Of a DNA stretch of 5,715 nucleotides, positions 1 to 5,592 are shown one piece after another. The DNA is taken from contig JAJRXH010000326.1 of NCBI GenBank assembly GCA_024276395.1, positions 1-5,715 on the forward strand, in the 5' to 3' direction. Origin of the DNA: an archaeon (lineage in GTDB: Archaea; Asgardarchaeota; Heimdallarchaeia; Hodarchaeales; S146-22). The translations under genes and the position numbers were made by a program. How positions within the stretch are numbered: position 1 is the stretch's first letter; the number at the start of each line of letters is the position of its first letter. The notes beneath the pieces are model-generated. The model was given only the letters and a program-made list of their open reading frames with translations. It searched no databases and had not been told where the DNA came from.

Positions 1-380
1 ATCCACATTCTAAATGGGTTCGGAAAAAACTTGGTGAAGATCTTTATGGAATTTATCGTCGAATTATTCGTTTAAATCGGCTCGTTTCTCGAAAGGAGGA
101 GAAACTCGGCATTCCCAAGGATTTTGTTTATAGACCTCTTTCTTCCCAGCTTATGGTTCCAGCTTTGCGATGGGCGAAGGGATATAGCCTAGTTGATGCC
201 ATTCGAGGCTCCAAGGTATCAGAGGGTGATTTCATTAGGGCAATGCGCAGATTGGTAGATCTTTGTCGTCAGATAGCACGATCACCTTCATATACGGTGG
301 AAATGACAGAAATAATTGACAAGATCTGGAGGGATGAGGTCATACCACCTATCATCACGACTTTGCAGGAAGAATATTGA
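1..380 (+). CDS. Ski2/Mtr4-like DExH-box helicase, C-terminal DSHCT domain (5' end outside window)
   Basis: This is the last 125 codons of a larger gene; the reading frame is open from base 3 to the TGA at 378-380. The visible part resembles the DSHCT domain that ends Ski2/Mtr4-type RNA helicases: a basic helical stretch, then a hallmark segment with RWAKGYSLVDAIRGSKVSEG (window residues 56-75) followed by DFIRAMRRLVDLCRQIA. In Mtr4-type proteins the matching segment reads roughly WAKG-x-S-(about 8)-EG-x-x-IR-x-x-RRL-x-x-L-RQ. Known members unwind structured RNA and feed it to the exosome; the actinobacterial HelY group shares the domain. The motor domains lie left of the window, so walker and DExH motifs cannot be checked. 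An internal ATG at base 153 gives a 75-residue reading frame, but the family match runs through it, so it is not the true start. The gene converges on the minus-strand gene ending at 681 and is followed by a T-rich terminator region. The family is likely; the exact substrate is inference. Confidence 0.8.
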   Translation, partial: PHSKWVRKKLGEDLYGIYRRIIRLNRLVSRKEEKLGIPKDFVYRPLSSQLMVPALRWAKGYSLVDAIRGSKVSEGDFIRAMRRLVDLCRQIARSPSYTVEMTEIIDKIWRDEVIPPIITTLQEEY

Positions 381-401
381 TAGTTGAATTGCCTCTTCAA
401 G

Positions 402-443
402 CTTTTTTAGATTTCTTTTTTCTTTTTTCGTCTGTTGTTTCTT
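402..443 (+). terminator. T-rich terminator of the helicase gene
   Basis: About 20 bases after the helicase stop codon the plus strand carries successive T runs: six T at 403-408, then two longer T-tracts separated by single C bases up to 428, then a weaker T-rich stretch. There is no obvious G+C hairpin. Oligo-T tracts just past stop codons are the usual archaeal intrinsic termination signal, so this probably ends the helicase transcript before it runs into the opposing gene. Confidence 0.6.
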
Positions 444-526
444 AGATAGCCAATGATTCTTCTTATAAAGATCGTGTAAATGATATTTATTTGTGAGTTA
501 AAGAGCGTGTTTTTCCTCTTACTGTC

Positions 527-564
527 TGTCTTGATTGATGATGAGTGTCTTGATTGATGATGAG
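527..564. repeat. Perfect 19-bp tandem duplication
   Basis: TGTCTTGATTGATGATGAG occurs twice back to back, at 527-545 and 546-564, without mismatch. It lies in the convergent spacer, outside any supported gene. A recent slippage duplication is the simplest reading. Each copy contains TGATGA, which resembles a C box of archaeal C/D guide RNAs, but no matching CTGA D box is suitably placed, so no RNA gene is called. Apart from this repeat, the hairpin at 622-648 and the two T-tracts, I see nothing else in the spacer 381-680. Confidence 0.95.
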
Positions 565-621
565 AAAAAAGCGAAAGTGTTGGTGCATGAAGAATGGAGC
601 AGGGTGAACGGGATCGTGAAT

Positions 622-648
622 CATGCCAGTAAATTTACTGGAGGCATG
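622..648. other. Hairpin with a perfect 16-bp palindrome at its core
   Basis: CCAGTAAATTTACTGG at 626-641 is its own reverse complement. The flanking CATGCC (622-627) and GGCATG (643-648) are also complementary, so the whole element can fold with a short 3-nt bulge on one side. It sits between the two convergent transcription units, 33 nt beyond the stop of the minus-strand gene. No T run follows directly on either strand, so it is not a classic rho-independent terminator. It may instead be an mRNA 3'-end structure or a protein-binding palindrome; the role is unknown. Confidence 0.7.
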
Positions 649-667
649 TTTCATTCTCATTAGATAC

Positions 668-680
668 AAAATAAAAAAAA
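668..680 (-). terminator. T-tract terminator of the gyrA-downstream unit
   Basis: Read on the minus strand, the TAA stop of the unknown gene is followed immediately by eight T, one A and four T. This matches the archaeal oligo-T mode of termination, and it is where a gyrA plus unknown-gene transcript would be expected to end. The hairpin at 622-648 lies just beyond and could act as a backup. Confidence 0.6.
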
Positions 681-1424
681 TTAGCGATGTTGGTGCGGCT
701 TACTATCAAGGTTCGTGGTGATTCTGAGTCGAAATAATTGGATTAACGGACAATTAAGTAGCATTTCTTGTAAAACGCCGTTTCCATAGAGAATTTCCAG
801 TAGATGGTGGATGAAATGCATTTCCGAGTTAATTCGTGGGTTTCTTAAGGTCTTGGTGTTAAATTCTATCTGAATGTCCTTCCAAGCTCGTGATAAGGGC
901 GGATGATTTTTGGGAAGGAGTGGGATGACTCTTGATGTCGGAGAGGGATCCATGATGTACAAGTCATGACTCTCAAGGTAGCTGGCAATGTCAGCAAGCG
1001 TCAATTCATCCTTATCAAAATTGATTTCTGTCAATAGATAGTCAAGAAGCATCTTTGTAGGTCTAGGTATGACATTCTCTCCTTTTTTTCCTTTCGTGAG
1101 AAAATCTGCTATTTGCCTTTCAATGTTATCTGGAAAAATTTCATACAAGATTGCACAGAATTTAGCTAATAGTATTAATTGATCCTTGGAAAGTTGAAGC
1201 GTCTGTAATTGCAAAAAAGCGTCATTAATCCCATTTTCTGGTGGTTGAAGACAGATAGATGCGTACTGTCGTAATTCAATGGGATTATGCACGTGGATGA
1301 TTCCATTTTCTATGTTAATGTGATACCACGCATGTGGATAAAGGATGAAAATGGCATTTGGTTGTTGGGGTACGATCTGTCCTCCCAAATCGATGATGAG
1401 TTGACGGAAATCGATTTTGTCCAT
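681..1424 (-). CDS. Uncharacterised 247-residue protein downstream of gyrA
   Basis: I do not recognise this protein. The frame is open from ATG at 1424 to TAA at 681-683. The chosen start has GAGGAG at 1435-1440, with 10 nt between it and the ATG, and the frame has an upstream stop only 18 nt before the start, so the N-terminus cannot be much longer without a frameshift. By eye, residues 1-45 look like a small alternating helix/strand region (a LIIDLGGQIV turn, then strands around AIFILYPHAWYHI). The middle and C-terminal parts look mainly helical. There is no signal peptide, no membrane segment, and no Cys cluster for metal binding. The last residues are basic and His-rich. It follows gyrA by 105 nt in the same direction with no terminator between, so co-transcription is likely. 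A role linked to gyrase or to DNA is possible only by that context. Composition is coding-like across the whole length. Confidence 0.75.
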   Translation of the reverse strand: MDKIDFRQLIIDLGGQIVPQQPNAIFILYPHAWYHINIENGIIHVHNPIELRQYASICLQPPENGINDAFLQLQTLQLSKDQLILLAKFCAILYEIFPDNIERQIADFLTKGKKGENVIPRPTKMLLDYLLTEINFDKDELTLADIASYLESHDLYIMDPSPTSRVIPLLPKNHPPLSRAWKDIQIEFNTKTLRNPRINSEMHFIHHLLEILYGNGVLQEMLLNCPLIQLFRLRITTNLDSKPHQHR

Positions 1425-1434
1425 GACTCTTGAA

Positions 1435-1440
1435 CTCCTC
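1435..1440 (-). promoter_or_regulatory. Shine-Dalgarno deciding the start of the 247-residue protein
   Basis: The minus strand reads GAGGAG 10 nt before the ATG at 1424. The spacing is slightly long but usable, and no other start codon lies in frame upstream before the TGA at 1443-1445. This supports independent initiation of this gene rather than read-through from gyrA. Confidence 0.55.
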
Positions 1441-1529
1441 AGTCAATGGGACACGAGTTAGGAAAGTAATTTTTTTCTCGCTGTTCAGTACATCTATCAT
1501 CCATGGTTCTATAAAAGTCTTGCTATTAC

Positions 1530-4265
1530 TCATTCCTCTTCTTCATCTGACGGCACGCGTTGTTCATCGACGGCTTCCGTGATTCTTTGAATTGCTTCGG
1601 CACTTTCTCTTGCCATGAAATCACTCCGGATGAGTGCCATCGTTCTGACCTCATCTTCACTTTCAAGGCGGATGAGACGAACACCTTTGGTTGCTCTATT
1701 AGTAAGTCTTACCTCGCCAGCCGTGATGCGAATGAGTTTTCCTTTCTTGGTTACCATGATAACTTGACTTTCCTCTTTTACGGTCTTGGAAGAGACAACG
1801 GGACCATTTCTAGATCCGGTGGTAATGAGTCTCACTCCTTTTGCACCACGACGAGTTTTCCTGATTTTGTTAAAATCTACCCTGTTTCCATATCCATTCT
1901 TGGTGCAGGTAAGAAGATAATGATTTTCTCTTACTGGTGAAATGGCCACAACTTCATCTTCATCTCGCAAGCGCATTCCAATGACACCTTGGCTGCCGCA
2001 TCGTGTCTTTCTTATCTCTCCAACAGTAAATCTTGAAACTTGTCCTTTTTTCGTGATGAGGACGATTTCTTCTTGTTCATTGCTGGCAAGGATGGCTCCA
2101 ATTAAATTATCACCTTCACGTAACGTGACGGATTTCTTTCCAGTTTGTCGCAAGTTATGAAACTCTGATAGTGAGATGCGTACCACGCGGCCCAGCTTGG
2201 TGGCAAGAATGATATCTTTATCTGGGTCGAAATCCGGAATGGAAATGAGTTCAGCGACCTTGTTTTCTTCGCTTGTACGCAAAATTTGGTTGATGTGGGG
2301 TGTCTTTTTTCCTTTTTTGTCACTAATGGGTATTTGATGAGCCTTGAATCCGTAGGCACGTCCTGTATTTGTGAATACGAGAATGTTATCGAGGTTTGAA
2401 CAAACGATAAGATCCTTGATGAAATCGTTTTCTCTCAAGTAAGTAACTAAAGAGCCCTTGCCACCGCGATGTTGTTTTGAATGACTATCCAAGGGTCTTG
2501 CTTCGATGAATCCTTGGTTCGTGAAGGGGATGATGATTGGCCGCTCTTGAATCAAGGCGGTTTCTTCCTCAAGGTAGAGAAGTTCATCTCTTGCTCGTTC
2601 ATCTGGAATGATTTTAGTACGCCTTTCATCACCGTATTTTCCCTTAACTTCCAGTAATTCTTCCTTGATGACTTCTTTGATTTTTTCTTCGGATCTGAGT
2701 AATTCTTCCAAGTACGCTATTTTTTCATTGATCTGTTCCAGTTCTTCCAAGATTTTTTCTCTATCTAATTTTGTAAGGATTCTTAAAGGACGATCCAACA
2801 CATCAGTTGCTTGAATTTCACTGAGTTCAAATTCGTCCATCAGACTCTGCTTGGCTGCGTTCGTGTCTTCAGCACCTCTGATTAGTTCAATGAGACGATC
2901 TATATCTTGTAGGGCTTTTAGTCGTCCTTCGAGGATGTGTGCTTTCTTGCGATTTTCACGAAGGTCGTGTTCACTTCTTCTTCGAATTACTGTTTTTCTG
3001 TGGTTAATGAAATGCTGCAGTAATTGCTTTAGGGTAAGAATGCGTGGTACTAGTTTTTCTTGTTCCACAGTTTTTCCACTAATGGGATCGAGCGCAGCTT
3101 GTTTCACCGGTATGAGAGCCATGGTAATGATGCTAATGGATGTTTGTAATTTAGTGTAGCGATATAACTTATTTAAAACAACTTGCGGATTTGTTCCAGA
3201 ACGTAAGTAGATTCGGACATCAGTCCCAGTATATGATTCGATTTGTTGTCCCGTGTCTTGGACGTTAGGTGATCTCTGGCTCCGTTTACTCCTGCTCCCA
3301 CCTCGTCGTCTTCGTCCAACACCTCGTTTTGATGACAAGTTTTCCACTCTAGCGATTTCTGGAAAACGTCCTCGTCTCATCAGTTCTTCGACTTGATTCA
3401 CGAAGCCACTGGCATTTTTTGTGTCATAGTCTTGACGTTTTACCTGATAAGGAAGATCACTGATGTGAATGTAGATTCCTTCTTTTTCGTCATGAGCTAT
3501 TTCAGCTTTACCTCGAAGAACGACTCTCCCACGGCCAGTCTCATAAGCCTGACGAACTCCAGATGTTCCAATGATGAATCCACCACTAGGAAAATCAGGC
3601 CCTTTAATGTATTGCATTAGATCATCAACAGTTAAGTTAGGATTTTCCAGAAGTGCAATGATTCCGTCAATCACTTCTGAAAGATTATGAGGTGGGATGC
3701 TCGTGGCCATTCCTACAGCTATCCCAATGGTGCCATTAATCAAGAGATTAGGCAGTCGAGTGGGAAGAACAGTAGGTTCGAATTCTTCTCCATCAAAATT
3801 GGGAATGAATGGGACTGTTTCCTTGTCAATGTCTGCTAGTAATGCTGAAGTAATGGGCATCAATCCAGCTTCGGTATAACGGTATGCCGCTGGAGGTAAG
3901 CCATCTAATGACCCAAAATTACCTTGCCCATTTACTAGAGGATATCTCATCGTAAAGTCTTGGGCCATTCGAACCAAAGCATCATAGACTGCCTGGTCTC
4001 CGTGTGGATGATACTTACCAATGGTTTCACCAACGATGGTGGCAGACTTTCGTTTTTTCTCTGGAGGTGGTAGGAGCCCCATTCGATACATGGTCCACAG
4101 GATGCGACGTTGGACTGGTTTGAGTCCATCTCGCACGTCTGGTAATGCACGTCCCACGATTACGCTCATGCTGTAATCTAGGTAAGATTGTTCCAATTCT
4201 TTTTCTAGGGGCACCTGAGGGATTGAAAAACTAGTTGTTCCTTCTAATTCTGATGCATCGCTCAT
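1530..4265 (-). CDS. gyrA: DNA gyrase subunit A (type IIA topoisomerase)
   Basis: This is the 911-residue breakage-reunion and DNA-wrapping subunit; with GyrB it introduces negative supercoils using ATP. The winged-helix region carries YHPHGD (85-90) and GQGNFGSLDG (113-122). The catalytic Tyr is Y130 in RYTE, preceded by R129, and the intercalating Ile is I182 in GIAVGMAT. A tower region follows, then the C-gate coiled coil (about 405-545, ending GDERRT). From about 570 the C-terminal domain shows beta-pinwheel repeats, a GyrA box QHRGGKG (598-604, canonical QRRGGKG), degenerate boxes near 706, 752, 802 and 853, and an acidic tail. The box favours GyrA over ParC. The start at 4265 was chosen because family homology begins just after it and AAGGAGA lies 6 nt upstream; the frame stays open to 4409 but that extension is not family-like. 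Oddities: an Arg-rich insert at about 311-346, Gln at E. coli Ser83, and Gly after RYTE. E. coli GyrA is 875 residues. No gyrB is visible here. Confidence 0.96.
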   Translation of the reverse strand: MSDASELEGTTSFSIPQVPLEKELEQSYLDYSMSVIVGRALPDVRDGLKPVQRRILWTMYRMGLLPPPEKKRKSATIVGETIGKYHPHGDQAVYDALVRMAQDFTMRYPLVNGQGNFGSLDGLPPAAYRYTEAGLMPITSALLADIDKETVPFIPNFDGEEFEPTVLPTRLPNLLINGTIGIAVGMATSIPPHNLSEVIDGIIALLENPNLTVDDLMQYIKGPDFPSGGFIIGTSGVRQAYETGRGRVVLRGKAEIAHDEKEGIYIHISDLPYQVKRQDYDTKNASGFVNQVEELMRRGRFPEIARVENLSSKRGVGRRRRGGSRSKRSQRSPNVQDTGQQIESYTGTDVRIYLRSGTNPQVVLNKLYRYTKLQTSISIITMALIPVKQAALDPISGKTVEQEKLVPRILTLKQLLQHFINHRKTVIRRRSEHDLRENRKKAHILEGRLKALQDIDRLIELIRGAEDTNAAKQSLMDEFELSEIQATDVLDRPLRILTKLDREKILEELEQINEKIAYLEELLRSEEKIKEVIKEELLEVKGKYGDERRTKIIPDERARDELLYLEEETALIQERPIIIPFTNQGFIEARPLDSHSKQHRGGKGSLVTYLRENDFIKDLIVCSNLDNILVFTNTGRAYGFKAHQIPISDKKGKKTPHINQILRTSEENKVAELISIPDFDPDKDIILATKLGRVVRISLSEFHNLRQTGKKSVTLREGDNLIGAILASNEQEEIVLITKKGQVSRFTVGEIRKTRCGSQGVIGMRLRDEDEVVAISPVRENHYLLTCTKNGYGNRVDFNKIRKTRRGAKGVRLITTGSRNGPVVSSKTVKEESQVIMVTKKGKLIRITAGEVRLTNRATKGVRLIRLESEDEVRTMALIRSDFMARESAEAIQRITEAVDEQRVPSDEEEE

Positions 4266-4271
4266 TGAAAT

Positions 4272-4278
4272 TCTCCTT
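4272..4278 (-). promoter_or_regulatory. Shine-Dalgarno deciding the gyrA start
   Basis: The minus strand reads AAGGAGA, then 6 nt, then the ATG at 4265. It argues for this ATG over the in-frame start 48 codons upstream at 4409. That alternative would add a Lys/Phe-rich segment that does not look like a GyrA N-terminus and would run through the candidate promoter. Confidence 0.8.
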
Positions 4279-4373
4279 CTCTCCAAAACTTCTAAGAAAA
4301 CATCATTTTCGTAACTTTTAAGGCTTTTCTTTTTCCACAACTTGAATAAATGGACGTTGATTGCGTTGATTCC

Positions 4374-4383
4374 TTTAAATTCG
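4374..4383 (-). promoter_or_regulatory. Candidate BRE/TATA element for gyrA
   Basis: The minus strand reads CGAATTTAAA, a plausible archaeal BRE (CGAA) directly joined to a TATA-like TTTAAA. The identical 10-mer precedes the oxidoreductase gene. Here it lies about 108 nt upstream of the gyrA ATG, implying a 5' leader of roughly 80 nt. A weaker alternative, CTTAAAAG at 4315-4322, would give a leader of roughly 25-30 nt. The rest of the 4266-4477 spacer shows no gene and no clear T-tract terminator for the upstream oxidoreductase. Confidence 0.35.
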
Positions 4384-4477
4384 ATGAAGAAAGAAGGTAA
4401 GCAAGTCAACTTAGATGAATTCTTTTTTAATGGGATGGTGCTGTTTCCTTGTTCTTCTCGTGATGTTTTTGGTAAAA

Positions 4478-5422
4478 TTATAATTTTGAAATGATTTTCT
4501 TGGAGAATATTTCGATGTGCTCTTTTTCTTGTCCATGGGGAAACATGAAAATGAAATGCGTTACACCAATCTTCTTGTATTCACGTAGGCTACTAATAAT
4601 CTCATCTGGAGTGCCGTGTAGAGCACGAGTCATTCTTCTTTCGACTTCTTCGAAAGATAACTTGTTTTTTTCGGCAATTGATTTCCACGCTTTTTTCTTC
4701 TCTTCTTCATCTTGATATACTCTCGTCCATAGCCCACACGATTTTTTGAGATCGCTGATATCACGGCCGAATTCTGACATCATTTCTTCTAATAGACTAA
4801 TTTTTTCTTCAACTTCACTTGGGGGAAATGCCCAGGACAAGTTGATACCATCTCCGTGTTCAGCTATCAGGCGAAGCATTTTTGGTTTTCCAGTGGTCGT
4901 CCCAATCCAAATGGTCGGCCGAGGTTGTTGCAATGGCTTTGGATTGCTAATGGCTTCCTTTAGTTGGTAATGCTGTCCTTGGAAGGATGGCTTTTCCTCT
5001 GACCATAATAACTTGATGACTTGGATGCCTTCAGCGAGCATTCTGATTCTCACATCCATTGGTGGAAAGGGAATTCCATACGCCTCGTATTCTAGTTTCT
5101 TCCATCCGGCACCATATCCGAACTCCAGCCTGCCATTCGAAAAATGGTCCAATGAAGCTAGTTGTTTTGCTAAAACTGCGGGATATCGGTAACTGTTGCA
5201 CAATACCAATGAACCGATTCGTAAAGATGTGGTGAAAGATGCTGCTGCTGTCATTGCCAATATTGTTTCAATGCACGTTCGATTAGTTGCATTGGCATCT
5301 AACATGAAATGATCTGAAAACCACGCATGAGAAAATCCATTAGCCTCTGCAAAAGTAACGATATCTTTTATTTGTTTTAACGTGTATCCAAATTGTGGTT
5401 CCACTTGCACGCCAAGATACAT
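4478..5422 (-). CDS. Luciferase-like (LLM class) F420- or flavin-dependent oxidoreductase
   Basis: A 314-residue, single-domain TIM-barrel enzyme of the bacterial luciferase superfamily, cytosolic, with no signal peptide. Family features in order: a first strand YLGVQVEPQ, AEANGFSHAWFSDHF (25-39) with the usual S-D-H-F, the LRIGSLVL strand (67-74), SNGRLEFGYGAGW (95-107, the common NGR and GAGW signature), AYGIPFPP (114-121), FQGQHY (147-152), PRPTIWIG (167-174), and the C-terminal HGTPDEI (269-275) then GVTHFIFMF. The length and pattern match the F420-dependent LLM group, in which a reduced deazaflavin transfers hydride; close relatives use FMN, and sequence alone does not settle cofactor or substrate. 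The ATG at 5422 was chosen because GAGGTGA lies 5 nt upstream. The in-frame GTG three codons earlier (5431) is part of that SD and is therefore unlikely. The gene ends 212 nt before gyrA, with no evident functional link. Confidence 0.9.
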   Translation of the reverse strand: MYLGVQVEPQFGYTLKQIKDIVTFAEANGFSHAWFSDHFMLDANATNRTCIETILAMTAAASFTTSLRIGSLVLCNSYRYPAVLAKQLASLDHFSNGRLEFGYGAGWKKLEYEAYGIPFPPMDVRIRMLAEGIQVIKLLWSEEKPSFQGQHYQLKEAISNPKPLQQPRPTIWIGTTTGKPKMLRLIAEHGDGINLSWAFPPSEVEEKISLLEEMMSEFGRDISDLKKSCGLWTRVYQDEEEKKKAWKSIAEKNKLSFEEVERRMTRALHGTPDEIISSLREYKKIGVTHFIFMFPHGQEKEHIEIFSKKIISKL

Positions 5423-5427
5423 CCTTG

Positions 5428-5434
5428 TCACCTC
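5428..5434 (-). promoter_or_regulatory. Strong Shine-Dalgarno deciding the oxidoreductase start
   Basis: The minus strand reads GAGGTGA, with 5 nt before the ATG at 5422. Because the alternative GTG start (5431-5429) is embedded in this motif, the motif favours the ATG and removes three residues from the longest possible frame. Confidence 0.8.
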
Positions 5435-5465
5435 TTCTTCCTTATTTGATATCTGGCGTTGGCAG

Positions 5466-5475
5466 TTTAAATTCG
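5466..5475 (-). promoter_or_regulatory. Candidate BRE/TATA element for the oxidoreductase
   Basis: The minus strand reads CGAATTTAAA, the same 10-mer as upstream of gyrA. The TATA-like part is about 43 nt before the ATG. With the usual archaeal TATA-to-start distance of about 25 nt, transcription would begin near 5442, leaving a leader of about 20 nt that just covers the SD. The geometry is good, although the motif is short and AT-rich. Confidence 0.45.
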
Positions 5476-5481
5476 TTTGTC

Positions 5482-5492
5482 GTCATCATGAC
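5482..5492. promoter_or_regulatory. Palindromic operator-like site upstream of the oxidoreductase promoter
   Basis: GTCATCATGAC consists of two perfect 5-bp half-sites (GTCAT, ATGAC) around a central C. It lies 6 bp upstream of the candidate BRE/TATA, a position suited to a dimeric regulator. An imperfect second copy, GTCATGATGGA, lies at 5584-5594. No regulator gene is in the window, so the role is inference. Confidence 0.4.
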
Positions 5493-5592
5493 AATGATAC
5501 ACAAATGATGTCCCTGCCTAATCTTACTTCCTATAAGTTATACTTCCTATAAGTTATAGTTCTCCCTTGCTACCAATACCGTTGTCATGATG
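5484..5592. repeat. 11-bp inverted repeat bracketing the tandem duplication
   Basis: CATCATGACAA at 5484-5494 is exactly matched in inverse orientation by TTGTCATGATG at 5582-5592. The midpoint of the pair (about 5538) nearly coincides with the midpoint of the 16-bp tandem duplication (about 5541). The arms partly overlap the operator-like sites described at 5482-5492, so they may be two copies of one binding site in opposite orientation, not stem arms. Confidence 0.6.
5525..5556. repeat. Perfect 16-bp tandem duplication with TATA-like core
   Basis: TACTTCCTATAAGTTA occurs at 5525-5540 and 5541-5556 with no mismatch, and a decayed start of a third copy may follow. Each unit contains TATAAGTTA on the plus strand and TAACTTATA on the minus strand, so it could supply duplicate TATA boxes in either direction. 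It lies about 103 nt before the oxidoreductase ATG. The rest of 5557-5715 holds no gene I can support; a divergent gene could start just beyond the right edge. Confidence 0.9.

Noticed and set aside
527..600. C/D-box guide RNA suggested by the repeated TGATGA motifs
   Set aside because: No CTGA D box follows at the usual spacing, there is no terminal stem, and the motif copies come from the tandem duplication.
487..669. 60-codon minus-strand open frame in the convergent spacer
   Set aside because: It begins inside the T-tract terminator, has no ribosome binding site, runs through the palindrome and the tandem duplication, and has a His/Arg-rich composition typical of a chance frame.
1560..3879. 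Plus-strand open frames opposite gyrA
   Set aside because: They are Ser/Phe/Leu-rich antisense shadows of a well-supported gene and have no independent signals.
4266..4409. N-terminal extension of GyrA by 48 residues
   Set aside because: The frame is open, but the extension does not resemble a GyrA N-terminus, the good SD lies directly before the ATG at 4265, and the candidate promoter falls inside the extension.
5423..5431. GTG start three codons upstream for the oxidoreductase
   Set aside because: The GTG is part of the GAGGTGA ribosome binding site for the ATG at 5422, so the two uses are exclusive and the ATG fits better.
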